A stretch of 11,108 bases of DNA from ZLKRG08 sp046091905 (GTDB taxonomy: Bacteria; Actinomycetota; Actinomycetes; Nanopelagicales; Nanopelagicaceae): positions 1 through 11,108 of the forward strand of contig JBJTCN010000058.1 in assembly GCA_046091905.1 (NCBI GenBank). The letters are read 5' to 3'. A program made the position numbers and the translations under genes. The first letter of the stretch is position 1; each line of letters begins with the position of its first letter. A model generated the notes under the pieces. That model was not told the origin of the DNA. It did not search any database and saw only the letters and a program-made list of their open reading frames with translations. This document shows, in pieces, positions 1 to 5,622 of this stretch.

Positions 1-50
1 CATCTACATCAGGTACAAATAACTAAATAAGTAAAAATCTCTCCTTGGGT

Positions 51-81
51 AAATGCCCGCCGTGTTAAACGGCGGGCATTT
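51..81 (+). terminator. Stem-loop, probable intrinsic terminator of the upstream gene
   Basis: A perfect 12-bp inverted repeat (AAATGCCCGCCG at 51-62 and CGGCGGGCATTT at 70-81) encloses a 7-nt loop. The stem is GC-rich with A/T at its base, as in a Rho-independent terminator, but the downstream U-tract on + is weak (GCTTATTT). It lies between the window edge and the rpiB start, so it most likely ends a plus-strand gene whose tail lies in the first 20-30 bases. All three plus frames reach a TAA between 20 and 30, so that gene's frame cannot be identified. The stem could also work on the minus strand. Confidence 0.7.
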
Positions 82-95
82 GCTTATTTAATGGC

Positions 96-107
96 AAGAT
101 TTACGCT
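96..107 (+). promoter_or_regulatory. Putative leaderless promoter -10 element of rpiB
   Basis: AAGATT (96-101) ends 6 nt before the rpiB ATG. There is no Shine-Dalgarno sequence between the terminator stem and the start. This spacing would put transcription initiation at or next to the A of the ATG, which is the leaderless arrangement common in Actinobacteria. The same 11-mer, AGATTTACGCT, precedes mscS at 4703-4713. No convincing -35 box is visible. The site is inferred from spacing and recurrence only. Confidence 0.4.
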
Positions 108-551
108 ATGCGAATTCATATTGGTGCAGATCATGCAGGACTTGAGTTAAAGAGCGCGCTAATCGAACATTTCACAGCGCAGGGCCATGAAGTAATAGAC
201 CATGGACCATATGAATATGACGCCCTTGATGACTATCCCGATTTCTGCATACCGGCGGCAGAAGCGGTAATTAAAGATCCAGGTTCGCTAGGAATTGTGA
301 TTGGTGGCTCTGGAAATGGCGAACAGATTGCGGCAAATAAAGTAAAAGGAGTTCGCGCTGCACTTGCTTGGAGTATCGAAACTGCAAAGCTTGCAAAACA
401 GCATAACAATGCTAATGTGATTGCAGTTGGCGGAAGAATGCATTCAATCGTAGATTGCAAAGCCATACTTGATGCGTTTATCGCAGAACCATTTAGCAAC
501 GATGAACGCCATATTCGTCGTATTGAAAAAATTGCTAAATACGAAGCTTAA
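108..551 (+). CDS. rpiB: Ribose-5-phosphate isomerase B
   Basis: This enzyme interconverts ribose 5-phosphate and ribulose 5-phosphate in the non-oxidative pentose phosphate pathway (cytosolic, RpiB/LacAB fold). The 147-aa protein is full length. It shows the N-terminal IGADHAG motif (5-11), the phosphate/substrate loop GGSGNGEQIAANK (66-78), the QHNNANVIAVGGR segment (98-110) and the C-terminal RHIRRIE (134-140). Compared with M. tuberculosis RpiB (from memory), the expected active-site residues fall at D8, S68, E72, H99, R110, R134 and R138. The loop carries Glu72, as in the actinobacterial type, rather than the catalytic Cys of E. coli RpiB. The ATG at 108 has no Shine-Dalgarno sequence and a -10-like box at 96-101, suggesting a leaderless mRNA. 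The 3' end converges on trmB with 5 bp between stop codons. Confidence 0.95.
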   Translation: MRIHIGADHAGLELKSALIEHFTAQGHEVIDHGPYEYDALDDYPDFCIPAAEAVIKDPGSLGIVIGGSGNGEQIAANKVKGVRAALAWSIETAKLAKQHNNANVIAVGGRMHSIVDCKAILDAFIAEPFSNDERHIRRIEKIAKYEA

Positions 552-556
552 TTAAT

Positions 557-1213
557 TTAAATCTTAGTAAAGTGCATATCGGTTACCCGATGATTCTTAT
601 CTAAGCCTTGCCCTTCAAATCTAGTAACAGGTCGCCAAATAGGTCGTCCCACTTCACCACCTTGATATTCAGGCACTTGCGCAAATGATTTAAGTGCAAA
701 CTCTGCATATGGAACCCAATCGGTAGCTACATGGATAAAGCCACCTTTTTTAATCTTTGGAAAAATTAATTTCAAAAAATCTGGCGTCAAAAGTCTTCGT
801 TTAATGTGGCGTTTCTTCTGCCACGGATCTGGAAAGAAGACATGAACTCCATCTAATGAATCGTCAGCTAATTGATTGTTGATTACATCAATAACATCAT
901 GCTGCAGAATGCGCACATTTTCAGAGCCGTTCTCTTCCAATCGAGCACAGAGTTTTCCCACGCCGGGACGGTGCACTTCGACTGCTAAAAAGGCAGTTTC
1001 CGGAAAATCCTTAGCCAGAATGGCTGTGGCTTCACCCATGCCAAAACCCACCTCCATAATGCGAGTTTTGTATGTTGGAAAAATCTCATCTAAATTCAAT
1101 GGCACATCATTAGTTAGGCCGTACTTTTGCCAATGCGCTTGCAACGCAGCTTCTTGGGCATCAGTAATTCGACTGCCGCGAAGGCGATAGGTAAGAATTC
1201 GTTCGCGTTGCAT
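557..1213 (-). CDS. trmB: tRNA (guanine-N7-)-methyltransferase TrmB
   Basis: This SAM-dependent enzyme forms m7G, normally at position 46 in the tRNA variable loop. The 218-aa protein has a Rossmann methyltransferase core with SAM motif I EVGFGMGE (54-61), an acidic strand end VEVH (78-81) and D106 after the next strand. The family hallmark VFFPDPWQKKRHIKRRL spans 125-141, ATDW is at 163-166, and the C-terminal RPVTRFEGQG (194-203) is the tRNA-recognition/active-site element. The N-terminus (RILTYRLRGSRIT) is typical, supporting the ATG at 1213. There is no clear Shine-Dalgarno sequence. The start codon lies within a 7-bp dyad (1205-1223). It diverges from pepN (75 bp apart) and converges on rpiB. 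Confidence 0.96.
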   Translation of the reverse strand: MQRERILTYRLRGSRITDAQEAALQAHWQKYGLTNDVPLNLDEIFPTYKTRIMEVGFGMGEATAILAKDFPETAFLAVEVHRPGVGKLCARLEENGSENVRILQHDVIDVINNQLADDSLDGVHVFFPDPWQKKRHIKRRLLTPDFLKLIFPKIKKGGFIHVATDWVPYAEFALKSFAQVPEYQGGEVGRPIWRPVTRFEGQGLDKNHRVTDMHFTKI

Positions 1214-1223
1214 TGGGCAACGC
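1205..1223. repeat. Perfect 7-bp dyad across the trmB start codon
   Basis: GCGTTGC (1205-1211), a 5-nt spacer and GCAACGC (1217-1223) form a perfect inverted repeat. The trmB ATG (1213-1211 on minus) straddles the loop and one arm. In mRNA it could form a small hairpin occluding initiation; in DNA it could be an operator between the divergent trmB and pepN genes. No function is demonstrated, and chance is possible. Confidence 0.4.
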
Positions 1224-1277
1224 TTTCATATTGGATAGCGCAATAACAAATTGACCCTCCCAGCATGGGAAGTAATT

Positions 1278-1283
1278 AAGGAG
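1278..1283 (+). promoter_or_regulatory. Shine-Dalgarno sequence that fixes the pepN GTG start
   Basis: AAGGAG lies 5 nt before the GTG at 1289. An out-of-frame ATG at 1287 reaches a stop after six codons, so the site must serve the GTG. It is one of the best ribosome-binding sites in a window where several other starts lack one. Confidence 0.8.
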
Positions 1284-1288
1284 CAAAT

Positions 1289-3829
1289 GTGCCAGGAATT
1301 AATCTGACCAGCATCGAAGCTGCGGATCGTTCGGCGATTCTAAAGATTGATAACTACAAAGTTGATTTGGATCTGACCACAGGTGATGAGACCTTTAATA
1401 GCAAGGCGGTAATCACTTTCAGTGCAAAGCCTGGCAGCGATACTTTTATAGATGCGGTCGCAAAGCGAATCATTAATGCAAATTTAAATGGCGCTCCAGT
1501 AGATGTGGCTGACTATGACGGCGAGAGCGTCTTTCTTAAAAACTTAGCTGAGCAAAATACTTTGATTATCGAAATGGAAGCTGTCTATTCCAAGACCGGT
1601 GAAGGTCTTCACCGTTTCGTTGACCCGGCTGATGGCGAGGTTTATCTTTATTCTCAGCACCAAGCCAATGACAGTCGCCGCACCTTTGCCTCTTTCGATC
1701 AACCAGATCTAAAAGCAACTTATGAATTTTCAGTAATTGCGCCATCTAAGTGGGAGGTAATTTCAAATACTCCGGTTACAGAGCGCAAAGATTTAGGAAA
1801 TGGCAAGACTCATTGGACTTATGCAAAGTCTCAGATTTTCTCAACTTACTTAACTTGTTTTGTTGCCGGTCCTTATCACTATGTAACTGACGAATATAAA
1901 GGCGAAAAGACTATTCCACTCGGTATATATTGCCGTAAGTCATATGCGCAGTTCTTAGATGCGGAAGAATTCTTTCAGCTTACCAAACAAGGTTTTGCCT
2001 TCTACGAAAAAGAATTCGGGCTTCCTTATCCATTTGAAAAGTACGACCAACTTTGCGTGGCTGAATTTAATGCCGGCGCCATGGAGAACGTTGGTTGTGT
2101 GACTTTCCGTGAAGATTTAGTTATCTACCGTTCTAAAGTTACTGAATCCTTATATAACTGGCGTGCAAATGTGATCTTGCATGAAATGGCACATATGTGG
2201 TTTGGTGATTTAGTAACAATGAAGTGGTGGAATGACACCTGGTTAAATGAATCATTCGCAGAGTGGGCTGCGTATTACACATCTTCCAATGCAACCAGGT
2301 ACACCAATTCTTGGACTGAATTTACTGGAGCACGAAAGAACTGGGCATATCGCCAGGATCAGCTCTCCTCTACTCACCCAATAGCAGTAGATATGAAGAA
2401 TATGGAAGAAGTGCGTACTAACTTTGATGGAATCGCATATGCGAAAGGTGCTTCAGTATTGCAACAACTTGTTGTACATGTTGGTAAAGATAATTTCTTT
2501 GCGGGTTTGAGAAAGTACTTCGCCAAACATGCCTGGGGCAATACTGTACTAACTGATTTAATTGTTGAATTAGAAGCCACTTCGGGTCGCGATCTAACTG
2601 CTTGGACCAAAACCTGGTTACAAACCGCAGGAGTAAATACTTTCCGACCTGAAATTAAGATTACTGATGGAAAATACTCAGAGATTGCCGTTATTCAAGA
2701 GGTTCCATTAATTCCAGTAGGGTCAACAGAATTAAGACCACATCGAATGGCAGTAGGTTTATACGATGTCATAGATGGCAAACTGCAGAGACGTAAAAGT
2801 GTCGAATTAGATGTAACTGGTGTTCGAACTGTCGTAGCAGGTTTAGCAGGAGAAAATATCGCTGATCTATTACTCTTAAATGATTACGATTTAACTTACG
2901 GAAAAATTCGTTTTGATAGTGGTTCAATTGAAACTCTTAAAAAGCATCTCGGTGATATCACAGACTCACTGACTCGTGCACTCTGCTGGTCAGCTGCTTG
3001 GGATATGCACCGCGATGGCGAACTGTCTGCCACTGATTACACCGAGATCGTGCTTAATGCACTCGGCAAAGAGAATGAAGCATCAGTTATTGCTGCACAG
3101 CTGGGGCAATTAGATACTTCTGTTCATCTTTATTCGTCATCCAAAAATCGCGAAGCGCTACGAGCAAAGCGTTCAGCAGGCTTATACAAGCTAGCGCTAG
3201 AAGCAAAACCTGGCGGTGATGAACAATTAGCACTCACCCGCGGCTTTGCATATGCCGCTACAAAAGAAGATGCTCATAAACTAAAAGATATTCTTGATGG
3301 TGCACTTCCAGGATTAGCAGTAGATACGGAAATGCGCTGGGCGCTGGTTAAGGCACTTGCTGACCGTGGACTATTCGGCGAAAAAGAAATTGATGCGGAA
3401 CTTGAACGGGACAAAACAGCCGATGGAGTTCGACATGCGGCAGAAGCAAGGGCGTTAATTGACTCTTGCGATGCTAAAGAAATTACTTGGAATAAATTAA
3501 CTACAACCGAACTTTCAAATCACATTCAGCGCCATATGTTGATTGGCATAAACTGCCCATTCCAGCAGGACCTTTATGAACCTTACGTTGATAAATATTT
3601 TGCGGTGGTTAGAAAAATTTGGGATGAGAATTCATACGAGATTGGCAAACAATTTGCTGAATTAGCCTTCCCTAGATATGCGCCAACTGCAGAAAATCTT
3701 GCAAAAGCTGAGAAATGGATTGTTGAAAATACATATGCATCCGATGGCGTAATGCGCTGCGTTAAAGAAGGACGCGATGCGATGAAACGCGCACTAAAGG
3801 CACAAGCTTCTGATGTCCGGACTAACTGA
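1289..3829 (+). CDS. pepN: Aminopeptidase N (M1 family zinc metallopeptidase)
   Basis: This enzyme releases N-terminal residues from peptides and so helps recycle cytosolic or imported peptides. The 846-aa protein has the usual length of actinobacterial PepN. An N-terminal beta domain (about 10-200) precedes the catalytic domain, which carries the exopeptidase motif GAMEN (263-267) and the zinc site HEMAH (298-302, catalytic Glu299) followed by NES with the third ligand Glu321 at the canonical spacing. Tyr384 in GIAYAKGA fits the transition-state tyrosine. The rest is the helical C-terminal domain typical of M1 enzymes. No signal peptide is visible, so it should be cytosolic. It starts with GTG, chosen because of a good Shine-Dalgarno sequence at 1278-1283. 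It diverges from trmB and converges on the small membrane-protein gene (51-bp gap with a possible hairpin). Confidence 0.97.
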   Translation: MPGINLTSIEAADRSAILKIDNYKVDLDLTTGDETFNSKAVITFSAKPGSDTFIDAVAKRIINANLNGAPVDVADYDGESVFLKNLAEQNTLIIEMEAVYSKTGEGLHRFVDPADGEVYLYSQHQANDSRRTFASFDQPDLKATYEFSVIAPSKWEVISNTPVTERKDLGNGKTHWTYAKSQIFSTYLTCFVAGPYHYVTDEYKGEKTIPLGIYCRKSYAQFLDAEEFFQLTKQGFAFYEKEFGLPYPFEKYDQLCVAEFNAGAMENVGCVTFREDLVIYRSKVTESLYNWRANVILHEMAHMWFGDLVTMKWWNDTWLNESFAEWAAYYTSSNATRYTNSWTEFTGARKNWAYRQDQLSSTHPIAVDMKNMEEVRTNFDGIAYAKGASVLQQLVVHVGKDNFFAGLRKYFAKHAWGNTVLTDLIVELEATSGRDLTAWTKTWLQTAGVNTFRPEIKITDGKYSEIAVIQEVPLIPVGSTELRPHRMAVGLYDVIDGKLQRRKSVELDVTGVRTVVAGLAGENIADLLLLNDYDLTYGKIRFDSGSIETLKKHLGDITDSLTRALCWSAAWDMHRDGELSATDYTEIVLNALGKENEASVIAAQLGQLDTSVHLYSSSKNREALRAKRSAGLYKLALEAKPGGDEQLALTRGFAYAATKEDAHKLKDILDGALPGLAVDTEMRWALVKALADRGLFGEKEIDAELERDKTADGVRHAAEARALIDSCDAKEITWNKLTTTELSNHIQRHMLIGINCPFQQDLYEPYVDKYFAVVRKIWDENSYEIGKQFAELAFPRYAPTAENLAKAEKWIVENTYASDGVMRCVKEGRDAMKRALKAQASDVRTN

Positions 3830-3848
3830 AATCTAAATTTGTCCGAGG

Positions 3849-3874
3849 TTCCGCGTTAAGTAATTGATGCGGAA
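3849..3874. terminator. Possible hairpin terminator between convergent genes
   Basis: TTCCGC (3849-3854) pairs with GCGGAA (3869-3874). Inside, mixed A-U and G-U pairs can extend the stem to a GTAA loop. It lies between the pepN stop and the stop of the facing membrane-protein gene, where a bidirectional terminator would be expected. No strong U-tract follows on either strand, so this is tentative. Confidence 0.4.
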
Positions 3875-3880
3875 TTTGTG

Positions 3881-4063
3881 TCAGTCAATCCGGTCTACAA
3901 CTGATTTCCGCTTATCGCGCTTGGTATCTGTTGCGAATGCAAATGCGCTAATCACAACAAAGAGTGCAATCGGTGCCACGACAAACCAGAGCGTAGTTTC
4001 GATTGCAGTTAAACCTGGTCCAGGAATCATTCCTGGTTCGTAAGTGGTGAATAGCAAATTCAT
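3881..4063 (-). CDS. Small single-pass membrane protein of unknown function
   Basis: This is a 60-aa protein with no recognised domain. A short N-terminal segment contains the Pro/Gly-rich MIPGPGLT (12-19). It is followed by one hydrophobic helix (about 23-44, TTLWFVVAPIALFVVISAFA) and a charged tail with KRDKRK (48-53). By the positive-inside rule the tail is probably cytoplasmic. The ATG at 4063 lies 10 bp after the HNH nuclease stop, so the two genes are probably one transcript; the start has no clear ribosome-binding site, which fits reinitiation. The frame stays open upstream into the HNH gene, but that extension is out of frame with the nuclease and is most likely spurious. An internal ATG at 4030 (49 aa) is an alternative start. 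That it is a gene rests on its composition, TM-plus-basic-tail layout and position. Confidence 0.65.
   Translation of the reverse strand: MNLLFTTYEPGMIPGPGLTAIETTLWFVVAPIALFVVISAFAFATDTKRDKRKSVVDRID
4020..4036. repeat. 17-bp near-perfect palindrome inside the small membrane-protein gene
   Basis: CCAGGAAT, a single central C and ATTCCTGG form a perfect 8-bp dyad, flanked by further CCTGG/GGTT elements. It encodes the EPGMIPGPG stretch, so repeated Pro-Gly codons (CCA/CCT, GGA/GGT) may account for part of the symmetry. In mRNA the arms could form a hairpin near the start codon. Confidence 0.45.
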
Positions 4064-4073
4064 AATGCGAAGT

Positions 4074-4589
4074 TTAGGCAGTTGCCGTGGCAACACCAAA
4101 TGGTTCCAGATATGGAACCCAAGCTGCCTCCGCGCGTGTGGCGCCCAACACTCTCCATGCTGCACCAATTGGTTCGCGTGGTAATTGTCTTAACCGCCAA
4201 CCCAATTCTTTAAGTGGTTTATCTGCCTTTAAGTGATTGCAGCGATGACATGCGCTAACCACATTCTCCCACGCATGTGCTCCGCCGCGGCTACGTGGAA
4301 TTACGTGATCGATAGAAGTCGCTGGCGCTGTGCAATAAACACATCTACCACCGTCGCGGGCAAAAATTGCTCGACGTGAAAGTGGCACTGCATGGCGATA
4401 AGGAATCCGAACAAATTTATTTAATCTAATCACCGCAGGGAGCGCGATCTCGCCACTTGCAAAGTGCAAAATCTCTGAAGAGTTTTCAATTACTGAGGCG
4501 CGATTATTTAGGACGAGAATGAGCGCGCGACGATTAGTTACGACACCTAGTGGTTCGTATGTCGCGTTGAGCACCAAAGCTCTAGACAT
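4074..4589 (-). CDS. HNH endonuclease family protein
   Basis: This 171-aa protein contains an HNH (beta-beta-alpha metal) nuclease module. It shows CVYC (83-86), the catalytic-type SIDHVIPRSRGG (92-103, His95), an Asn at 109 and a second zinc pair CHRC (114-117), followed by NHLKADK. The N-terminal region (about 1-75, starting MSRALVLNATYEPL) matches a widespread actinobacterial HNH family as I remember it. Target and role are unknown; it is a conserved chromosomal gene here, with no homing or phage context. The start at 4589 is preferred over an in-frame ATG at 4610 because GGGAG lies 5 nt upstream (4595-4599) and the family N-terminus begins here. It diverges from mscS and is followed by the small membrane-protein gene in the same direction. 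Confidence 0.88.
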   Translation of the reverse strand: MSRALVLNATYEPLGVVTNRRALILVLNNRASVIENSSEILHFASGEIALPAVIRLNKFVRIPYRHAVPLSRRAIFARDGGRCVYCTAPATSIDHVIPRSRGGAHAWENVVSACHRCNHLKADKPLKELGWRLRQLPREPIGAAWRVLGATRAEAAWVPYLEPFGVATATA

Positions 4590-4594
4590 ATCCG

Positions 4595-4599
4595 CTCCC
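4595..4599 (-). promoter_or_regulatory. Ribosome-binding site deciding the HNH gene start
   Basis: GGGAG on the minus strand lies 5 nt before the ATG at 4589. It argues against the upstream in-frame ATG at 4610, which would add only seven residues absent from the usual family N-terminus. Confidence 0.65.
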
Positions 4600-4602
4600 G
4601 TC

Positions 4603-4621
4603 CAACGCATGGCTTGCGTTG
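4603..4621. repeat. 19-bp dyad in the leader of the HNH gene
   Basis: CAACGCA (4603-4609), a 5-nt spacer and TGCGTTG (4615-4621) form a perfect inverted repeat just upstream of the HNH Shine-Dalgarno sequence. It could be an operator or an mRNA hairpin in the 5' leader. A dyad of identical size at the trmB start uses the same hexamers in reversed order. A -10-like AAGATT (4634-4629 on minus) lies just upstream. Confidence 0.4.
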
Positions 4622-4701
4622 ATTCGCAAATCTTGCCGTAATGCTGAACAAAATCGAGGTATTTACAGGTAACTTTTTGGAGAATTCTTCCTTCGAATCG
4701 G

Positions 4702-4714
4702 TAGATTTACGCTT
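4702..4714 (+). promoter_or_regulatory. Putative leaderless promoter -10 element of mscS
   Basis: TAGATT (4702-4707) fits the actinobacterial TANNNT -10 pattern and ends 7 nt before the ATG at 4715. No ribosome-binding site precedes that ATG. Transcription would begin at or near the start codon. The 11-mer AGATTTACGCT is shared with the rpiB upstream region. No clear -35 box is seen. Confidence 0.5.
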
Positions 4715-5260
4715 ATGAATAGCATCTCCGATTTTTGGGCTTGGTTTGATGGGGCGCCGCTGCACTTAGTGATAATTGTGGTGGCCGCTACTGCGACTCA
4801 ACAATTAGGCCGTCGTGCTATTAATCGAATTGTTGATCGCATCTCACGAGCAGATTTAGTTCCGGGTCCTAAGAATCTTGCGAATCGCCAAGCAGAGCGC
4901 GCCCGCACTCTAGGAACCGTGCTCTCAAGTACTTTAAATGCCACCGTCTGGATTATCGCAATTTTTATGACATTAGATGAATTTGGATTAAATCTCGGGC
5001 CGCTAATTGCATCTGCCGGAGTAATTGGTGTGGCACTTGGTTTGGGTGCACAGACCATTGTTAGAGATGTGCTCTCTGGAATCTTGATGTTAATCGAAGA
5101 CCAGTATGGCGTTGGCGATGAAGTAGATGTCCTGGATGTAAAAGGCAAAGTAGAAAAAGTTGGTCTGCGTATTACATCAGTGCGTCACAAAGATGGCACG
5201 CTTTGGTATTTACGAAATGGTGAAATTCTAAAAGTTGGAAATAGCTCTCAATCTGGTTGA
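4715..5260 (+). CDS. MscS-family mechanosensitive channel, short form
   Basis: This is an inner-membrane channel of the MscS type, a family that opens under membrane tension to release solutes on hypo-osmotic shock. The 181-aa protein has a first TM segment (about 16-30), a second (about 66-88) and the pore-lining TM3 with the typical Gly/Ala pattern (IASAGVIGVALGLGAQ, 98-113, continuing through IVRDVLSGILMLIEDQ). The beta domain covers about 131-178 (YGVGDEVDV, then WYLRNGEILKVGNSS). Translation stops three residues later, so the C-terminal alpha/beta domain that forms the cytoplasmic cage in E. coli MscS is absent. The last 13 bp overlap the 3' end of the convergent globin gene. The start follows a -10-like box with no Shine-Dalgarno sequence. 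Confidence 0.88.
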   Translation: MNSISDFWAWFDGAPLHLVIIVVAATATQQLGRRAINRIVDRISRADLVPGPKNLANRQAERARTLGTVLSSTLNATVWIIAIFMTLDEFGLNLGPLIASAGVIGVALGLGAQTIVRDVLSGILMLIEDQYGVGDEVDVLDVKGKVEKVGLRITSVRHKDGTLWYLRNGEILKVGNSSQSG

Positions 5261-5622
5261 TTAACCAGAGAGTTAGCTGCAAGTTCTAAATAATTCCAAA
5301 GTTCGGCGCGATGTTCGCTGGAAATTTCAACGGAATCTAGCGCTCTGGTCATGGCGCTTAACCACGCCTCTTTGGCTTTGCTATCTATAAAAAATTGATT
5401 GTGGCGCATACGTAACCTTGGATGACCACGTGTTTCTGAATAAGTAGTTGGGCCGCCCCAATATTGTTCTAAGAACATCTGCAAACGCTCTGCTGCCGCA
5501 TGCCAATCTTGCTCTGGATACATAGGACTTAGAATCGGATCTACTGCTACCACTGCATAGAAAGCTGAGATCAACTCTTCAAAGAATTCGGTGCCCCCGA
5601 CCTCTTCATGAAATGTGCTCAT
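5248..5622 (-). CDS. glbO: Group II truncated hemoglobin (TrHbO type)
   Basis: This small heme protein binds O2; family members are linked to O2/NO/peroxide chemistry and association with membranes or respiration. The 124-aa protein shows the VGG turn (8-10), MYPE (34-37), MFLEQYWGGP (49-58) and RGHPRLRMRHNQF (65-77). By comparison with M. tuberculosis TrHbO (remembered sequence), key positions are Tyr22 (B10), Tyr35 (CD1), Ala43 (E7), Leu47 (E11), proximal His74 (F8) and Trp87 (G8), all as expected for a ligand-binding group II globin. The ATG at 5622 overlaps the MFS stop as ATGA, making it the last gene of the five-gene operon. Its end overlaps mscS by 13 bp. Confidence 0.95.
   Translation of the reverse strand: MSTFHEEVGGTEFFEELISAFYAVVAVDPILSPMYPEQDWHAAAERLQMFLEQYWGGPTTYSETRGHPRLRMRHNQFFIDSKAKEAWLSAMTRALDSVEISSEHRAELWNYLELAANSLVNQPD
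5252..5269. terminator. Hairpin at the overlapping ends of mscS and glbO
   Basis: TCTGGTT (5252-5258), GATT and AACCAGA (5263-5269) form a 7-bp stem with a 4-nt loop, covering both stop regions of the convergent genes. No U-tract follows on either strand, so it is not a textbook intrinsic terminator. It could help 3'-end formation in both directions. Confidence 0.35.

Noticed and set aside
4020..4036. Palindrome as an attachment site or insertion-sequence end
   Set aside because: No integrase, transposase, second copy or target-site duplication is present in the window.
4064..4168. Upstream extension of the small membrane protein to 95 residues
   Set aside because: The added part runs antiregister through the HNH coding region and has no protein-like features. 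The ATG just after the HNH stop gives a sensible TM protein.
4074..4589. HNH protein as a homing endonuclease or defence nuclease
   Set aside because: There is no intron, intein, restriction partner, phage gene or CRISPR nearby; the protein matches a chromosomal actinobacterial family.
4590..4610. N-terminal extension of the HNH protein to an ATG at 4610
   Set aside because: The ATG at 4589 has GGGAG 5 nt upstream and begins the family-like MSRALVLNATYEPL. The extra seven residues look random, and the upstream ATG lies in the dyad.
4547..4765. 72-aa minus-strand open frame across the HNH/mscS intergenic region
   Set aside because: It overlaps two well-supported genes, has no recognisable features and contains the promoter-like sequence of mscS.
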